From assembly GCF_020536995.1 (NCBI RefSeq), contig NC_068357.1:58196276-58260275 (forward strand): a stretch of DNA of 64,000 nt, in the 5' to 3' direction. Position 1 is the stretch's first letter. Each line of letters starts with the position of its first letter. The notes below the pieces were generated by a model. That model was not told the origin of the DNA and ran no database searches. It saw only the letters and a program-made list of their open reading frames with translations. This DNA comes from Dreissena polymorpha (taxonomy: Eukaryota; Mollusca; Bivalvia; Myida; Dreissenidae). A program made the translations under genes and the position numbers. Below, piece after piece: positions 1 to 13,563 of the stretch.

Positions 1-479
1 AAACTATAAGCAGACAGACCCGATGAAAATATCTCGAATGCTCGACTCCGAAACTTAAAAGAAAAGATTACTCGTTACAAATTCTAAATGCTGTATATAC
101 CCGGTGCGTACATCGAGCACCATAAGCCGTCTAACGCAGCTTAGCAGTAGAAGCAGCATATGGAAATAATTGATGACGTGGTCGCAGTCCGTTTGCACTA
201 TGATTTCTGACTCTACTCTTCAGTCGTCAGCTCGGTTGAAAATTTAAAATGGGTAACGTGTGACAAAGTGTGCATGTTCTTATCAAATGACAAGAACATG
301 CACCAATTATTAGAGATTACTGAGTCAGTCTGATCTTCCATCCTCTATACGAAGCTTCTATGGGAATAGAGACTAGTCATCTACGTTTGACGTTGTCATT
401 ATTTACAAAGATCGACTGGTGATTTGCCCTTCACCGAGACAGAATATATTAACATCGCTTCATTCTGCACACCATTGTG

Positions 480-1800
480 TCACATCGATGATCTAGAGCG
501 GAACAATCAGTAGCCTGGCCGGGAATCAAAGCCGACATAGTTGATATGAGGAAGAATTTTAAACACTGCAACAGAATGGCACCATCTCAACCGAATTCGC
601 CCCTGACACAATTGGTGTACGCTAAATACCCTTGTCAACGCATATGTGCTGACTTCTTTCATCCTAAAAGTGTGAACTATCTTGTGATAATCGACATATA
701 TTCAACTGGCCGATTGTGGAAAAGTCTACACATGGATCAACAAGTCTCATTAACATTGAGAAAAACGTTTGTCACTTTCGGAATACCAGATAATCTATGT
801 CAGATGGCGACCCGGAATTTACCCCTGTGTCAACTCTGGATTTATTAAAATCATGCGGAGTACACCACAGACTGTCATATGTGACATGCCATACCAGTTT
901 TTGTAGAGCGGAATTAGTTTTTCAAAACATTAAAACGGACGAAGGCTGAAACGACTGGACCAAATGGCGAGTGCAACAATGAACGCGCTATCCTACAGTA
1001 CTGAAACCCCCACACAACTTTTACCAGCTCTGTGTGTTTGCAATCGTGCCGTAAAAGACGGTATACCCATTATTCCAGGCCGCTACTTTATTCATGAAAC
1101 ATGCCAAAACACCGTAAACCTGCGAGAAGCTGCTCTTAGAAACAGACATATGAAGGTCGGGAAACGTCCCGGCGCGTGCCACCAATGAAAATTGGTGACT
1201 TTGTTATGATTTAAAATGAGACTGGTCGTATACCATTAAAATGGGACAAACCAGAACAAATTCCACATATATACATACATGCAATACAATTAGTAGGCTA
1301 AGCACGATTTCCCCCACGAAACAGGAAGTTCCGCCGGATGTATACGTCTGCGTATCCACCCTCAATTCGACCGATGATTCTCACTGATTTAGATGGCGTT
1401 TCCATACCCGTCCATAAGTCACACACTTATCTGTCGCCTCTTCAGCCGATTCCTGCCCATTGACCGGTATCTATGGACATTTGGCATTCTGGACCCCCAG
1501 CTGATAATGACAGGTTTCATATGACATAGCTTTTGATATTAAGCCCCTGTGTGACAATCAACATTTCACCTTCGACTTCTCCTACTCAAGTGGCTCCGAA
1601 ATCACTCACAGTAGCTCAGCTTCAATCAGTGCGTCAACTATGTGTACCATCAAAACCGGAAACACCGACAGTTGCGATGCTAACTCCCACACCTCCACGA
1701 CGTTCATCAAGATCGCGTGGACCATTTTTTCATGGATTATGTGCATTTCATAATGGGGCATATATGAAGAACTGTATTTTTGCAAATATTTGAAGTTATT
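480..1800 (+). mobile_element. Ty3/gypsy-type LTR retrotransposon fossil (integrase region)
   Basis: Short open stretches read like the integrase of a Ty3/gypsy-type retrotransposon: a piece of the catalytic core near 640-830, a piece of the region following the core near 960-1190, and a basic Pro/Arg/Ser-rich tail near 1690-1730. The element is broken, with several breaks, and no long terminal repeats are visible in the window. It may extend left to base 1. It looks old. The family call rests on recognising integrase-like wording by eye. Confidence 0.75.
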
Positions 1801-1814
1801 GATATACATTTGCA

Positions 1815-2434
1815 AAAATCTTTAGTGCATACAAGACAGTTTTGCTTGCAGTTTGCAGTTAAGATGAGGGAATAAATCCTTGAATACGTCTGACATCGGT
1901 GCCAAAATCTCACGTTGCGTGCTGCATAACCGTGTTCATAATTGCTGTGTACATTGAATCCTGATGTATTTCACATGCCATACGCATCGACAACTTTCCT
2001 TTATGCACTAGTTTAACTTATTAAGAGAAATTGTTTTTAAAAAATCATTTGAAATAAAGAACCACTTACCGATGTTTCACATTAATTAAAGTTTATTTGC
2101 GAGCCCCAAAAGGTATCGTGATCCTGCACCCTGTAAAGCAGTTAACTGGAATGTCTTTCAATGAATGCGCTACATGTATGACGAACATTAAACCGTTCTC
2201 TTTAATCTGGTTTTTACTAATGTGCAATTCTTTATACAAAAGTACGATAGTAATTTAATCCTTTATGTAAGACACTTGTAAATGATACAATACATCCAAT
2301 GTGATTAATCATATGCGTATGCAATCACATTATTTAATCATTTTGAAGTATGGAAGCGATCAGACTGGTAATGTTTTAAGTTGTCGCGATTGTTTTAAAG
2401 TGATAATGTAAGTTTCATCGATATGGCGTTAATA
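1815..2434. other. No gene seen
   Basis: AT-rich spacer between the retroelement fossil and the LINE. I see no ORF, RNA gene or clear repeat. Confidence 0.5.
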
Positions 2435-2435
2435 C

Positions 2436-3914
2436 CAAGACAAGACAAGACAAGACATATTTATTCAGACTTGCACAGTGTACATCGTCTAAACACTATA
2501 AATTTCACAATCAAATATGTCACAGAAATAAACATAGTAAAAATATAAACATAAGCAGCATCGTATACGGTTACGAAAATTCAAGGTAAAATATTCTTTT
2601 AAATTTGAGGGATAACTGTTGAAGTTAGGTAACAACATTAGAAATATTATTTCTTAAAATCATAGCATCTTTCACAAATTTTGCTAATTTAATTAGTTCA
2701 AATTTATTCGTTGTATTCAACAATTGGTGGAATTTATAAACAGAAGGCCTAACATAGTAACATTTCTTAAGGTAATTTCTTCTAATATCAATGTACAAAG
2801 GGCATTTACAAACAAAATGAAACTCATCTTCGACATCTAATTCGTTACAACTAAGGCAATAACGTTCGTTTCGAGGTATATTTTGACCAGCATATCTTCC
2901 AGTTTGAATTCTAAGTGGCAGTCTCGAAGTTCGAAGCTTTGTGACGTAGTGTCTTAGTGCTTTAGGTAGTAAATCTAAATAATTTTCGTAAACAAACTTA
3001 GGCTTAAATACTCGGTACATATCTAAGACAGAGCTATTTTCAACAGAGCTAAACCACTCTTGTTTATAGGTATCAATAACAACATTTTTAAAATGTGGTA
3101 TAAATATTTTAACATCAACAGAGCTTGGATTATTAAACACATATGACAAACCGTAGATGTCTAACAATTATTTTATATTAGATACCCAATTAGAACGACC
3201 ATTTCGGCAATCATTTAGAGCTTGGCTATAAATTGATTTTAAAATTATGTTATCGGTTTCAATAAGTTTAAACCAGTACTTAACCATCCTAACATATGTA
3301 TGAATAAATAGTGGGTATCTTCCTAATTCGCCGTACACTACAGCATTACATACATTTTGCTTAACATTTAAAACTCGTTTGCAGAACTTTAAGTGTACCC
3401 TTTCCAATTCAATTGTCTTTGTTTTACCCCATATCTCACATGCGTAATTCAGTATGGATCCAACAAAGGCATCAAATAGCTGACATTGTGTTTTAGGTTT
3501 TAAGTCAAATTCTTTACATTTGTTAAATAATATATTCAAAGCTTTAAGTGCTTTTCCACATAAATGTTCTTGGTTTAGCTGAAAAATTCCAGTATAATTA
3601 AAAACAGTTCCCAAATAATTAAAATCATTTACTACTTCTATTTTCTGACCTTCAAACGTCCATGTTTCAGATGGTAATAAATTACCCCGCTTGCGAAACA
3701 CCATAATTTTAGTTTTATTAGTGTTAACCTTTAATCCCCAGCATTTACAGTAATTTGATAAAATATCCAAGTTTTTCTGTACTTCCCCAGGCGATTTACC
3801 GATAATGGCCATATCATCTACCAAACAATAAACATCAATTTCCATCCAGATTTTCCTGCCTGTGTTATTTAGATTTTGAATAGAAAAATGTGTCCAATGC
3901 CCGATGGAACGCAA
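2436..3914 (-). mobile_element. 5'-truncated LINE (non-LTR retrotransposon)
   Basis: The minus strand encodes the C-terminal half of a non-LTR reverse transcriptase. The catalytic site is near 3810-3830 and reads LVDDMAIIG; the usual form is YADD, so the first two residues have changed. It is followed by thumb-region sequence (NYACEIWGK) and a cysteine-rich tail (CLSCNELDVEDEFHFVCKCP) that is typical of LINE ORF2 C-termini. One in-frame TAA stop (3168-3170) divides the frame. The copy ends in a short (TCTTG)n tail on the minus strand (2436-2460), as several LINE clades do. The endonuclease and the N-terminal half are missing. A CR1/L2-like clade is likely but not proven. The copy is dead. Confidence 0.85.
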
Positions 3915-6900
3915 CTAAATTAACGAGTTGCATTTTCTCAGGTGCAAAAATAGTCATGGAAAAACTCACTTTGTTGGTTGTATTCACAGGCTTGCAATAG
4001 GCGATGTCTAAGATGTCTTATCAGTACATTCATGTCTAAGCAATATGCGACTGTCAGTTTAACGTATTTGGAATGAATGGTCCGTTTGTGGATTGAATGG
4101 TCGTGTTTGGACTAGATGATCTGTGTTTGGACTGAATGGTCGGTCTCGGACTAAAAAGTAGGGTATTGCGATGGGGAGAAGCCCACACCGTTCTTCGTTA
4201 TGTCTGAATTGTAAGAGGCAGTCGTTAAATATAAAGTTTTTGTGGTTTTCAATAATTTTCTTTAACACAAAGTAATTTCAAATTACTGTACCCTTACACA
4301 GTCGATTACATGCTGTACCACCAACAGTTCGTAACGCATGGGGATCAGGCAAACAAAACACATTTATTAAACAACTTTAATCCAAATCATTTCATTTATT
4401 TTCAGCAATAAATATCACGTGTATTTGCTAATGTTTTCTCGAAAATTGTAAAAGCAATTGTGTAATTCAATATCAAATAGTAGATACGTCTTGACTTTCA
4501 TAATAGTTAACGTCGGAGTTTTCTTTTGATTTTAATTTGTCAGCTATCGTCCAATAAAATGGTATTGAGGAATGTCGTTAAGTTAATCGAGGTAAAGATT
4601 AAGGTAAGGAACAAATATTAACAAATTAATAAACACCAGGTATGCAACGCTAATTTTTTTTAATGATTTGACCTTGGGATTCGAATATTTTTCTGCAACT
4701 GCCGGGGAGATTATAAAAGATAATCATTTTGTTTGCAAAACAAAACTTATCGTATGTTATATTAGAATGAACTATAAAACACGATACATAAGCATACGCG
4801 ATTGTGAAACCATGACATATAGGCTCTACGTGAATACCATTATACAATAAATACTCACAAGTATATGGCAAGCAATAAACCCATAAACATCGCGTCAACT
4901 CCCCCGCGTTAATTGCTTTTTTTGTAACAATTGACAGACATGTGCACATTTTCGACTACAGATATTTAGGATAACAAGTTATAATCATTTTATTGAAACA
5001 CTAATGCTATGAAACACATTCCGGAATTCTCTACTGCGAGTGGGAAATGGTATATATACTATCATACATATGGTATGCTCAACTTGTACTTCAATTAACG
5101 TAGCTATAAACTGCTGCTTTATGAGCAATATGATCAAAATGGTATCATATCATCATAAATTGTATTTTATTATGCCATTAATGTAAACGATTATTGAATG
5201 CTTGATAATAAAACCCGTTTTGTAACCTACTTCAGTAGATTTTTGCAAACGATAAAACATAAATTGTACTCAATATTTAAGATCTATTTTTGTTTAAAAT
5301 CACAAGATATCATCAAACGGTAGACTTTTAACGAGTAACAAAAATATGATACGCACCGTATTTTAGTTGGTAGACCATTTTCTACGTATCATTATAAATT
5401 ACATGTATTACAAAACAAATCAACGCTATTTCGATATGTGTACACGTTATTAAATAATCAGTCATCTGACTTTCGAATCAGTGTGAAAGCTGAAATAAAA
5501 GTCGCTATTAGACGACAATCCACAAGAATCCTGAACAACAAAAAATAAGGTTCATTGATTAAAATGGGAAAAAAACCTGACAGCATGAGCTAGTTTATGT
5601 ATCCTAACTCAACAGGCATTAAAAGCCTTTACAGATGTAGTGCATTTATATGCATTTTCCTGTTTCAGATGTTTTATTACCAGCGTGAGTTGTTGATCTT
5701 TTATCAGTTTTAAGACCGACAAGCACGATTTTGTCACGTTGCATTTTAGGTGGGCAGTTTAGGCTTTTATCGCGAATCAAAATTTGCTGTTAAATGCGGA
5801 AATCCGAGTAAATATTAAACTCAATTATACACAAACAAATCTCATTTCCAGTAAAAACAGCGCCCATTAATCACTATAGCAGACTAATTTTCGATAATCC
5901 AACTGATAATTTGCGCATGCTAGTATTACCGGTTCTCATATTTCTTATATCGATGCTGGATAATTTTATTTCCATATCTCTCAGATTGATATGTTATTTG
6001 ACACGTTTTGACAGAAACGCTTTATGTTTCAATGATGGTTTGATAAGAATTGGGGGGTAGATATAATTTGTTAATACTGAAGATTGATAACTTTTCGGTA
6101 ATGATGCTTCGCCCTTGTGGTCTCATCGACAGTTACTTTTCGCAGCTGTCGGTGAAAATATATCTTGCATCCGAAAACGTGATATCCGATTTGCTAAACA
6201 CACACATGCATAAAAATAAATGCATCAGCATCAATTCCGTTTCCGAAAATAATGTACTTGTTGCACTTTAAGCTGTTGCAAGTTAAAGCTTTTCTTGCAC
6301 CTCGTGATACTTCAATTATGTTTTATAACCTACATTCAAATTTTACATTTGATAATATGACTACATTCTGTTCAAGCTCACGATGAAAAATTTCATCCTT
6401 GACGATCGGACACTTTATCAGGTTTATTAGGTATGGTTTAATCTTTTTGCATGTTCAAATGGTGAAACGCAATATAATTCAAAATATATTTCATTCTATT
6501 CCATTTAAGGTGGGTTCTCACACCAGGAAAACATAAAAAATAACCTAAAACATAATATAAGGAACGCAACCGCGCCTTTTAAAATGTGTAGAATACATAC
6601 CCCACGTGCTAAAGCTTCTGATCTTCACGGGTGACTTTATAGTGAGCTTGTTCAAAATGTTGTCAAATGATTTAATGCCCAACGTAAAATAAAAATCTTT
6701 ACTTATAACGTGTATATTAAAGTTTGAAAAGTGTTTCGTTAGAAAAGCCGTTAAGAGTTTGATGCGTTAAAAATTCTCTATATAATCGTCATTGATATCA
6801 AGAGATGTTTACGCATCAGCATTTGATAGCTTAAATAACATGGATAAAAAACCCAACATTTAAAAATAATCAGGAGCCAGATAAATATACCACAAACGTT

Positions 6901-8600
6901 AAATGAGGTCGTTTTTTCCCGGCTGAAGCCCCATGGCAGAAACATGTTTAAAATATTTATCATCGTTTACCTTGTTATTGTAACTATAAAAATACCAATA
7001 ATTAAAGTTCAGATATTCGATTCATTTAAATACATTTTCACAAATAAAACAAAATCCGTCAACAATTTCCTACAACTAAACTATGCATTGTGTGTTAAAT
7101 CTCATCGCTGTGAACATACACTTTATTGAACGTACGGTAAGCGTATGTTAACTGGATGCTCTATTGTCAAGTATGGCATGTACCCTGTTGTAACACAATA
7201 CGCCCGTCATTACAACGGCCATTCATTTTTGTATGATACCCGGAGGTTAAATACAACATTTATCACCGACCTGACTAAAGTGATTACACGGTTATGTACT
7301 TAAAACAGTGTTTACTTTAATGTTCGATCGCTATCCTTCCGCTATTATTGTTCTCTATATAATGGATTTATATATGTCATTAGTGTGCCAAGGCTTAATG
7401 TGTCACAATCATCATTTTAGAAATAAGATTTCGCGTGTTTAGTGACCGTCTCTTTCAACATGTCAAGCCCTCCTTCTCTTTGAACTTTGTATGAATGGTA
7501 CAGCTACTAAACCTGTAAGCTCCATACGATACAAACACGAGAAAACTGCTATACTCAACGTGGTAGGTTGCAAATTGGTAATTTGCAAAACATCAACATT
7601 TTTATGTTCATTAAGTTTCATTTCGTCCGATAAAGCTTCTAATTATGTTGAATAATAAACAATTATAAACAATTGAGTTAATGTTTTATTTATCATTAGC
7701 TGAGCTTAAAAATCAAACACATGTACTGTGACATTGTACAACTGAAGTGTACGGCATCTTTCTGGAATCGGTTTGCGATCATCTGCATACATAACTTAAA
7801 ACTTATGATGCTATTTCCTCAAAAGTTTTAATCAAATGAAGACAAAGATACACTTGTTTTAGTTTCATTTCATTCCTAAAATATATAAACATGTTGCTCT
7901 GATGTGAATGCAACAATTTATATTATGTGAAATGGTTGTTGAATTGAATAATATTCTCTATTATCGTTATTTTATTTGATCTGCTATGCTGTAATGTTAA
8001 TTGTTAATCACTTAAATTGGGCGATACGTATGGGTCCAGAACAATGTCTAGGGTACATTGAAGCGTGTTAAAGCCCAATATACGTCTAGATTTGACAGTT
8101 TTTAGTCGGTGGTTACGTATGTATGCAATCTTGGGTAATGTTTGGAGGTCCATTAAACTGTTTAACAACCGTTCTTTTGGTTGGGCCGTTTCAATCAAGT
8201 GATTGGGCCGAACTTGAAAATGGTTTGTTTTTGTAATTTGTTTTATTGTTTATTTATAATGTGACTTTTGATTTTGAAATGGTGTTAGTAAAGGACAGCA
8301 TTTTAAAATAAAGTTTTTGGCTCGCTCGTGAAACTGAAAGTTCACTTTTAAATCAATTATTTGTGTTTATTTGCGGGAATATAATGTTTTGAACCTTTTC
8401 TGCAAATTACCGTTCGCCGTGCACTCAAAAATTGTCCAATATACATAAAGTTTAATTTCGACTGCACCGCCTGAAGAACAATCCCGTATTATAAAAAGCG
8501 TCCATTATTTATAACCAAGAACAAATAACCAAACAATTTAAACAAGAACAAAACTAGCGTAATCGCCTTGGAACGGTCAAAGCAAAAGCACTGGGGATTT
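3915..8600. other. Long gene-free stretch
   Basis: About 4.7 kb of AT-rich sequence in which I recognise no gene, RNA or full mobile element. A weak short tandem motif of the type TTTGGACTGAATGGTC repeats about four times near 4080-4150. ORFs here are short and show no family features. Confidence 0.5.
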
Positions 8601-8736
8601 AATCATCATCATCATCATCATCATCAATCAGCATCATCATCATCATAATCATCATCATCATAATCATCATCATCATCATCATCATCAACAACAACAACAA
8701 CAACAACAACACTACCATCATCATCATCATCATCAA
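8601..8736. repeat. (ATC)n / (AAC)n microsatellite
   Basis: Runs of ATC trinucleotides with a short AAC block in the middle. It lies about 200 bp outside the left end of the 14.85-kb element. Confidence 0.95.
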
Positions 8737-8948
8737 TCCTTTGACCGGTTTGGCTGTTGGGGAGAAATAAGGGACGATGATACAGATATACTCCTCCAGT
8801 CAGGTCTGTTAATAAACGTATGCGAATCGGAAAAAAACGTCATTAAAATCTTGTTATTATAAAAATTTCGAAAGTCGGTATTGGAACACTTGATGCAAGT
8901 AAAATTTAATGGATAGGCTTCCGTTCTACCACTACAATTTGCAGATTT

Positions 8949-9525
8949 CACCCCAGAAAACCCGATACCTTGCGGGTCGTGTAATACCATAGGGGACAGT
9001 GCTGTGCATTTTGGCATGAACTTACATAGGGTAAGTAAATTGGAAAAAATAATTTTTCAAAGTCCAATTTGAAACAACTGTGTATTAACGTTGATAACAA
9101 AGGTATTGGACTACATGTAGACAAAATCCTGACAAATTTTCCCTGAAGTAGAAGATCGGGCAAAACGGGCCATGTTCAGGCATTTAGGGGAGAAACAACT
9201 ACTTTAATTTGCAAGCCACTGCAATAATTAAAGGATTTATACAAACTTTCACATGTCTGCCATAACCTCTCAGCAGGGTTTCTCCAGAAAACTATTTATT
9301 GTGGAGAAATTTGTGTTTTAATGACCATGTTGGGAAAACATTGATACCATTTGGGGAAGACCAGGAAACCTTATGTGGGCAGTGACTTTTTAATTCTTTT
9401 TCGTGACAAAAAACCTAATTTTCAGCCATTTTAATGCAATTTCTTTGCTTTGTAGAGGCATATAGTAAGTGTATGTGGGCACATATGCATACAAATTTAC
9501 CTTTAATGCTTATTAATACATTCAA
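8949..9525 (+). repeat. Left terminal inverted repeat
   Basis: Inverted partner of 23235-23801. Near-identical from CACCCCAG to about 9400, then with small gaps to the shared GTGGGCACATATGCAT block at 9476-9491. Open frames across it (for example 8733-9163 on the minus strand) occur in both arms and are not convincing genes. Confidence 0.92.
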
Positions 9526-10460
9526 TGATATTATTTGGCTTTCATCCAACATCATTTCAGAGACTTGAATCCTTTGTCTTATATATAATGTTGTTATTCA
9601 ATGTCCCTTTAGATATGTAAAGCTGATAGTTTTATCTTAATAACTAACTCGTTTGCCAGTTTGTGCTTAAATTACATTTTATCACAATGCTAGTGTCCCC
9701 CCCCCACCCCCCACACACACATTATTATACCGCCACAGAGTCTGTTTGAGGGCTATATAGGAATCAGTTTGTCCCGACCGTCCCTGTCCCAGTTTGTTAC
9801 GTCCGTTCCGATTTTTTGTCTGTTTGTCCGCCCGATTTATTTTCATGAAATAAATTTTGAACAAATGAACATACAACATTCAAACTTCATATGTTGATGC
9901 AACCTTATAAGCTTTATATATATAATTTAATTTTACAATTTCATATCATAAAACTTATCAAAAAACAAAACATTCAGGAATCATAAATATTACAGAGTTA
10001 GTTACATGATTAAAACTTTGTGGTTACCATGGTAACCATTTTAAAATTAATAAATCGATGCAGTTATTTTAAGCCGTTATTGTTGAATGGAATATAAATT
10101 ATTAAAAATGCATACTGTAATAAAGTGAGTATAGGTAAAATGTCTTCAACATTCAAACATATTATATCAACATGAGAGCTATTGTTACTCTAGAATCTAT
10201 CATTGCCATTGCACAAAATCAAAGACTGCTTGTGATTGTAAATTTGTTACAGCAACTAGCTGTAATATGAGCTTTTATTAGTCCCATTTTGGTTGGCAAC
10301 TTGCATTATTGCATCTGCAAGAGGGATAGACAGGAATAGTTGCTTTTGCACAGTTTTCCATTTCATCCTCTTAATATATCACATGCATTTAGCAAACATG
10401 CTTAGTGTTTTCTGGTGGTGTGGTATTAATAACTAATCAAACTTCTTTTCAAGAAGGTCA
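9526..10460. other. Left-arm spacer of the large element
   Basis: Not mirrored in the right arm. It contains a C/G-rich tract (9698-9720) and a perfect palindrome GGTTACCATGGTAACC at 10022-10037, which matches the RFX X-box pattern. I see no gene. Confidence 0.5.
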
Positions 10461-10801
<341 letters not shown>

Positions 10802-11051
10802 GTCTAACTCCCCTTGCGGTTATTATTGACAATGTGGTGGACGAACCAGTTATCGAACACATAGGGAATTACGTTAAAATTGAAACACTTAAATAACAAA
10901 AACATTATGTTTTAACAAATGACTAAAAGTTTAATCATTTAATAACTTATCTGTAAAGTTTTCCAGCAAATATCCTTCAAGAATTCATAACAATGATTAA
11001 ACTTGTCTGTGAACAAGGTAAGTGTTTTTCTTTTAATCAACTGTACTTTGT

Positions 11052-11134
11052 CACCGGGGATGAACAACTTTTGTCACGTGACCACAAAAGTCAACGCAGG
11101 TTGTTGAATTACATCAGGAATCCCGCTCCGTCAG
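11052..11134 (+). promoter_or_regulatory. Candidate promoter and non-coding first exon of the YqaJ gene
   Basis: About 50 bases from CACCGGGGATGAAC through the E-box CACGTG (11075-11080) to CAACGCAGGTTG are nearly identical, inverted, to the right arm (22683-22735). A donor-like TCAG|GTAATT follows at 11134/11135, at the same relative place as a donor in the right arm. The large coding exon opens directly after a 3' splice site (13564), so a 5' non-coding exon must lie upstream, and this is the best candidate. A second donor-like site, CAAG|GTAAGTG, lies at 11017/11018. The transcription start is not visible. Confidence 0.5.
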
Positions 11135-11529
11135 GTAATTTTCATCTTTTTATAGAGAATATGTTAAAATTTCTGGACAATACAAAGCTTATGACATGCT
11201 TCATACCTTTTCGCATATTAAGACGCATTGCACTTGTTTCGAAGCTTTGCAGTTTTTAAGAACACTTCGACACAAACTTTAGATTTTCGATGCAAACGCA
11301 GTTTGATTTTATATTTTTTTACTTTCCATTCACGAATAAATCATATTTCTAGAAAAATGAGAGCACACGATGCTTAATTTTTGATGATTTATTGTATTTG
11401 CGATATAAGTTGTTGTTGTTATATTTAATTTGGGCAGTTCTTGCTATTTCAAAAATTTACAAACGCGGGTTGGTTGAGCAAACGCAGTTTGCTGAAGCTG
11501 GATTATGGCAAACGCAGGTTGGTTAAGAT

Positions 11530-13466
11530 TACGGAATCCGGATAGTGACATCTATATTCTTGCCCTTCTTTCATCAAGGGCGACACACGACACACGAAGC
11601 GATACACGATATTTTGCGCGACAGTCGCGGCGACGCGCGATATTTTATTATTCAAATATCGCCCATATTATCCGAATTTCGTGTAACGCGGTCTAATTTC
11701 AGACCGCGACACACGACACACGAAGCGATACTCGATATGTACTGTTCAAATCAAATCATCATCAACATCTTCATCATCATCATCTCCATCTTCATCGCCA
11801 TTATCATCATAAAATAAATCGCGATTCGGAGCGGAGTATTGTAAAATGAAGATCTCAAAAGAATTGAAAAATAATTTGTCGGAATGTTATTTTTCTCATG
11901 CTGTTTTGTTAGTTGTCCAAATATATTTAATATTAAATATTATCTTAATATTAAGATTTGTTAGTTAAAGAATGCAATTTGAATGAACACAATTGTATGC
12001 ATATGTTTTGCTCAGCTGTGAAGATTGAGGGAACAATTTATAGAAGAACTGTGAGAATCATCTCTACAGTGTTGCTACTGTTCCGCAATTCATAATACTA
12101 TATTTTCGGCACACGAGCATTTTACTAAAATGTTGAAAGTTAATAAAAACAAAATATACGGTGTTTGGGAAAACGTATTGAACACCTGAATGTTGAGACA
12201 CTTTACGACAATGGGCTCGAGTTACAGGTTGTAGCACGGCGTCTCCGTTAGCAACGTACCAGTATAAATTTAATATAATAGCAAAATTGAACTGAGCCTC
12301 GCTCTGTGAAAAGGGGGTTGAAAGCATGTGCGTTAAGTGTTGTCCCATATTAGCATTTGCAGTCCGCACAGGCTAATCAGGTACGCCACTTTCCGTCTAA
12401 ACTGGGCGTTCTTCTAAGAAGAGACTTCTGAAACGAAAAGAATCATACAAGCGGCACGAGTCGTCCCTGATAAGCCTGTGCGGACTACACAGGCTAATCT
12501 GAGACAACACTTTACACACATGCATTAAACCCATTTTTCGCAGAGCGACGCCCAATTTTCCGAGTCTAAAAAGTTTGAGAATATTAAAACCCATTCTTAA
12601 TATTAATTAGCACATTCATATATTGTCAGCCTGATTAAAATTACTGAGAGCAACACCACTCATTCGAATAAAAAATCTGTACCCGCTTCGTCCAGATAAA
12701 CTTACTTGCTTGTTTGTTTTAACCTAACCATGATAAAAAGAGACATACCTACTTATTACAATATATGAACATAATTTAATTCCATCCGCATCATCAGATG
12801 AGGATAAATATAACAACCAATGTTATCTTATTTCTCTTAATGAATAAATTGAAAACACAAATAATGTTGCCCATTTGTAAAACCAAAAATAAAATCAGAA
12901 TAATAACACGCCAAATCAATGTTTCGAAAGCACTGTTATGCAATTAGAAAACACAAACGAGCAATAAAACCAATCGAAGCATTTGAAATTGACATTCGGA
13001 TTATGAATGCAGTAAAAATAGCCCCTTTTTGTCTCCCCTGATTTTTTGAAAACGCGACAGTCGACAGGCGATATGATTATAGCGAAACTTGAACAGTACA
13101 AATATCGCGTGTCGCCGCGACTGTCGCGCAAAATATCGTGCGTCGCTTCGTGTTTCGTGCGTGGTCCTTTGAACGCGAGACACGACACACGAAGCGATAC
13201 ACGATATTTTGCGAGACAGTCGCGGCGACGCACGATATTTTGCGCGACAGTCGCGGCGACGCACGATATATTTAACACGATATATCGCCTTTTGGGCTAC
13301 CTACACAAGGGCGATATTTCCTGGTACATTCTCGCTCGTCGCTCCGTGTATCGCGCAAAATATCGTGCGTCGCCGCGACTGTCGCGCAAAATATCGTGTA
13401 TCGCTTCGTGTGTCCCCCTTGATGAAAGAAGGGCGAGATTATAGATGGCACTATCCGGATTCCGTA
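11530..13466. mobile_element. TIR element nested in the 5' intron of the YqaJ gene
   Basis: Inverted ends beginning TTACGGAATCCGGATAGTG (to about 11640 on the left, from about 13370 on the right), flanked by AAGA on both sides, a possible 4-bp duplication. Both arms carry repeated GC-rich blocks (CGATATTTTGCGCGACAGTC and their inverses) that account for every ORF here. It holds an older or younger dreissenid-type element at 12293-12554. No transposase is present, so it is non-autonomous. Confidence 0.8.
12293..12554. mobile_element. Dreissenid-type TIR element, copy 1
   Basis: Ends TGAGCCTCGCTCTGTG and a decayed inverse, with the two internal inverted blocks TTAGC(C)TGTGC / GCACAGGCTAA that mark this family. 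Non-coding. It sits inside the 11530-13466 element. Confidence 0.85.
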
Positions 13467-13563
13467 AAAGATAGTGGTATACGCCGGTTGATTGAATATT
13501 GAATACCATTTTGTTTCAATTTTGAATGTTGTACTTATTCCTATGATATCATTTTCCTTTTCA

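Noticed and set aside
10993-11017. Coding first exon (MIKLVCEQ) joined to the main nuclease exon
   Set aside because: Joining at the GTAAGTG donor gives an immediate stop, so if used it would be non-coding.
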